NCBI GenBank assembly: GCA_964035545.1
Contig: OZ037766.1
Location: 12,885,222-12,949,221, forward strand
Source of the DNA: Bugula neritina
Taxonomy: Eukaryota > Bryozoa > Gymnolaemata > Cheilostomatida > Bugulidae
Reading direction: 5' to 3'
Length of the DNA stretch: 64,000 bases
Position 1 is the first letter of the stretch, and the number at the start of each line of letters is the position of its first letter. A program made the translations under genes and the position numbers. Below the pieces are notes generated by a model. The model was not told the origin of the DNA, searched no databases, and was given only the letters and a program-made list of their open reading frames with translations. Of the stretch, positions 62,401 through 64,000 are shown piece after piece.

Positions 62401-64000
62401 CCTTCTTCAGTTGTAGAATCACTAGCTATTGTCGATTGGAATTTATCTGTTGTTGACTCTGAGCTGAATGTCGGGGTTTCAGTGGTTGTTTCTATGGGTT
62501 CTCCTGCAGTCGTTACATCACTACTTTCTGTCGATTGTGTTTCACCTGTTGTGGAATCTGAGCTGAATGTTGGAAATTCAGTAGTTGTTTCTACTGTTTC
62601 TTCTTCAGTTGTTAGATCACTACCTTCTGTCGATAATGTTATATCTGTTGTCAATTCAGGAGTTGTTTCTGCTTGTTCTTCTTCAGTGGTTAAAGCACTC
62701 TCTTCTGTCGATGATGTTATTTCTGTTGTCAATTCAGTAGTTGTTTTCACTGATTCTTCAGTTGTTACATCATCAGGCTCGGTCGATTGTGGTTTTTCTG
62801 TTGTCAACTCTGGGCTAAATGTTGTAGGTTCAGTGGTTGGTACTACTGGTCTTTTTTTAGTAGTAGAATCACTAGCTTCTGTCGATGATGCTATTTCTGT
62901 TGTCAATTCAATAGTTGTTTCTACTGGTTCTTCTTCAGTCGTTACATCACTACTTTCTGTCGATTGTGTTTCACCTGTTGTGGAATCTGAGCTGAATGTT
63001 GGAAGTTCAGTGGTTGTTTTTACTGGTTCTTCTTCGGTTGTAGAATCACTAACTTCTGTCGATTGAAATTTATCTGTTGTTGATTCTGAGCTGAATTTTG
63101 GGGCTTCAGTGGTTGTTTCTATGGGTTCTTCTTCAGTTGTTAAATCACTACTTTCTGTCGATTGTGTTTCGCCTGTTGTGGAATCTGAGCTAGATGTTGG
63201 AAGTTTAGGGGTTGTTTCTACTGGTCCTTCTTCAGTTGTAGAATCACTAGCTATTGTCGATTGGAATTTATCTGTTGTTGACTTTGAGCTGAATGTCGGG
63301 GTTTCAGTGGTTGTTTCTATGGGTTCTCCTGCAGTCGTTACATCACTACTTTCTGTCGATTGTGTTTCACCTGTTGTGGAATCTGAGCTGAATGTTGGAA
63401 GTTCAGTGGTTGTTTTTACTGGTTCTTCTTCGGTTGTAGAATCACTAACTTCTGTCGATTGAAATTTTTCTGTTGTTGACTCTGAGCTGAATTTTGGGGC
63501 TTCAGTGGTTGTTTCTATGGGTTCTTCTTCAGTTGTTAAATCACTACCTTGAGTCGATCGTGTTTTGTCTGTTGTGGAATCTGAGCTAAATGTTGGAAAT
63601 TCAGTAGTGGTTTCTACTGTTTCTTTTTCAGTTGTTAGATCACTACCTTCTGTCGATAATGTCATATCTGTTGTCAATTCAGGAGTTGTTTCTGCTTGTT
63701 CTTCTTCAGTGGTTAAAGCACTACTTTCTGCCGATTGTGTTTCACCTGTTGTGGAATCTGAGCTGATTGTTGGAAGTTCAGTGGTTGTTTTTACTGGTTC
63801 TTCTTCGGTTGTAGAATCACTAACTTCTGTCGATTTAAATTTATCTGTTGTTGATTCTGAGCTGAATTTTGGGGCTTCAGTGGTTGTTTCTATGGGTTCT
63901 TCTTCAGTTGTTAAATCACTACTTTCTGTCGATTGTGTTTCGCCTGTTGTGGAATCTGAGCTAGATGTTGGAAGTTTAGGGGTTGTTTCTACTGGTCCTT
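59402..64000 (-). CDS. Mucin exon M4, Thr/Ser/Glu-rich (5' end beyond window)
   Basis: The largest exon seen: 4,599 bases, at least 1,530 codons, open to the right edge. Its repeats are much more regular than in M1-M3. The basic unit is ~33 aa, such as DLTTEEEPIETTTEAPKF-SSESTTDKFQSTEVS, and blocks alternate at 573 and 375 bases, making a 948-base higher-order repeat (equivalent points near 60073, 60646, 61021, 61594 and 61969). It ends SPTQNTSSSQAIC on a GTAAGT donor at phase 1, matching the SEA exon at 58796. No cysteine or membrane segment is seen. Length polymorphism between individuals is likely. Confidence 0.8.
60073..62240 (-). repeat. 948-bp higher-order repeat inside M4
   Basis: The block starting tgtcggttgtggaatct-like recurs at 60073, 60646, 61021, 61594 and 61969. 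Spacings are 573, 375, 573 and 375 bases, all multiples of 3, so two alternating block types form a 948-base (316-codon) unit repeated about twice without breaking the frame. Confidence 0.8.

Larger units (their letters stand above)
43843..64000 (-). other. Giant SEA-mucin gene locus (partial; 5' end beyond the window)
   Basis: Ten exons read leftward in the order M4, SEA, M3, SEA, M2, SEA, M1, where M is a single large Thr/Ser/Glu exon and each SEA domain is split over two exons. Every mucin exon except the last ends at phase 1 on a GTAAGT donor; each SEA-a exon is 172 bases (phase 1 in, phase 2 out) and each SEA-b exon is 161 bases (phase 2 in, phase 1 out). All junctions keep the frame, so one polypeptide of more than 4,700 aa is possible in this window alone. 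Introns of equivalent cassettes are also alike, showing tandem duplication of a ~5-5.5 kb cassette. The alternative is several separate genes, but no cassette has its own signal-peptide exon or terminator that I can see. No membrane segment is visible at the 3' end, so this end looks secreted. Confidence 0.7.

Noticed and set aside
43925-63462. Many long plus-strand open frames rich in Val and Ser over the mucin exons (up to 598 codons)
   Set aside because: They are the antisense of Thr/Ser/Glu repeats: a stop-poor simple composition leaves the other strand open. They show no domain, no splice logic and no agreement with the SEA exons.

Overview
This window is nuclear DNA from an animal. Genes are split by short introns with GT-AG borders, the DNA is AT-rich, and there are microsatellites, a tRNA-derived repeat and a decayed retrotransposon. 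Argonaute and Twinkle (mitochondrial DNA helicase) genes of metazoan type, plus a SEA-domain mucin, point to an invertebrate. A lophotrochozoan is my guess, but nothing here fixes the phylum.

Layout. 1-4.1 kb is gene-poor and rich in TAG/CTA triplet repeats. 4.16-4.79 kb is a nested palindromic element with long (AT)n tracts. 4.96-5.46 kb holds decayed copies of two Twinkle exons. 7.36-33.0 kb (+ strand) is an Argonaute cluster: AGO-A1 (16 coding exons, 832 aa), a 5' fragment of AGO-B (exons 1-3 only), AGO-A2 (830 aa, nearly identical to A1) and AGO-B (16 exons, with a 7-nt deletion and early stop in exon 15). The order A1 / broken B / A2 / full B is what an unequal crossover duplicating a ~9.9 kb segment would leave; the junction is near 16.48 kb. 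34.9-42.6 kb (+) is an apparently intact Twinkle gene. 43.8-64.0 kb (- strand) is a cassette array repeated every ~5-5.5 kb: a huge Thr/Ser/Glu mucin exon followed by two exons that together encode a SEA domain. All splice phases fit, so I read the array as one giant gene running off the right edge, with its 3' end at 43,843.

Main points. The Argonautes keep the MID pocket that holds the small-RNA 5' end but have lost slicer residues: A1 and A2 keep two of four (xExH), while AGO-B keeps none. This looks like a family of non-slicing, recently amplified guide-RNA binders. The mucin gene alternates glycan-bearing spacers with SEA domains that keep a G-S-V-I-V self-cleavage-type motif, so one precursor could be cut into several non-covalently joined mucin strands. 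I see no functional link between the Argonaute, Twinkle and mucin loci beyond position.

Exon borders were read by eye from splice consensus, phase continuity and family alignment from memory; no transcript or database evidence was available.
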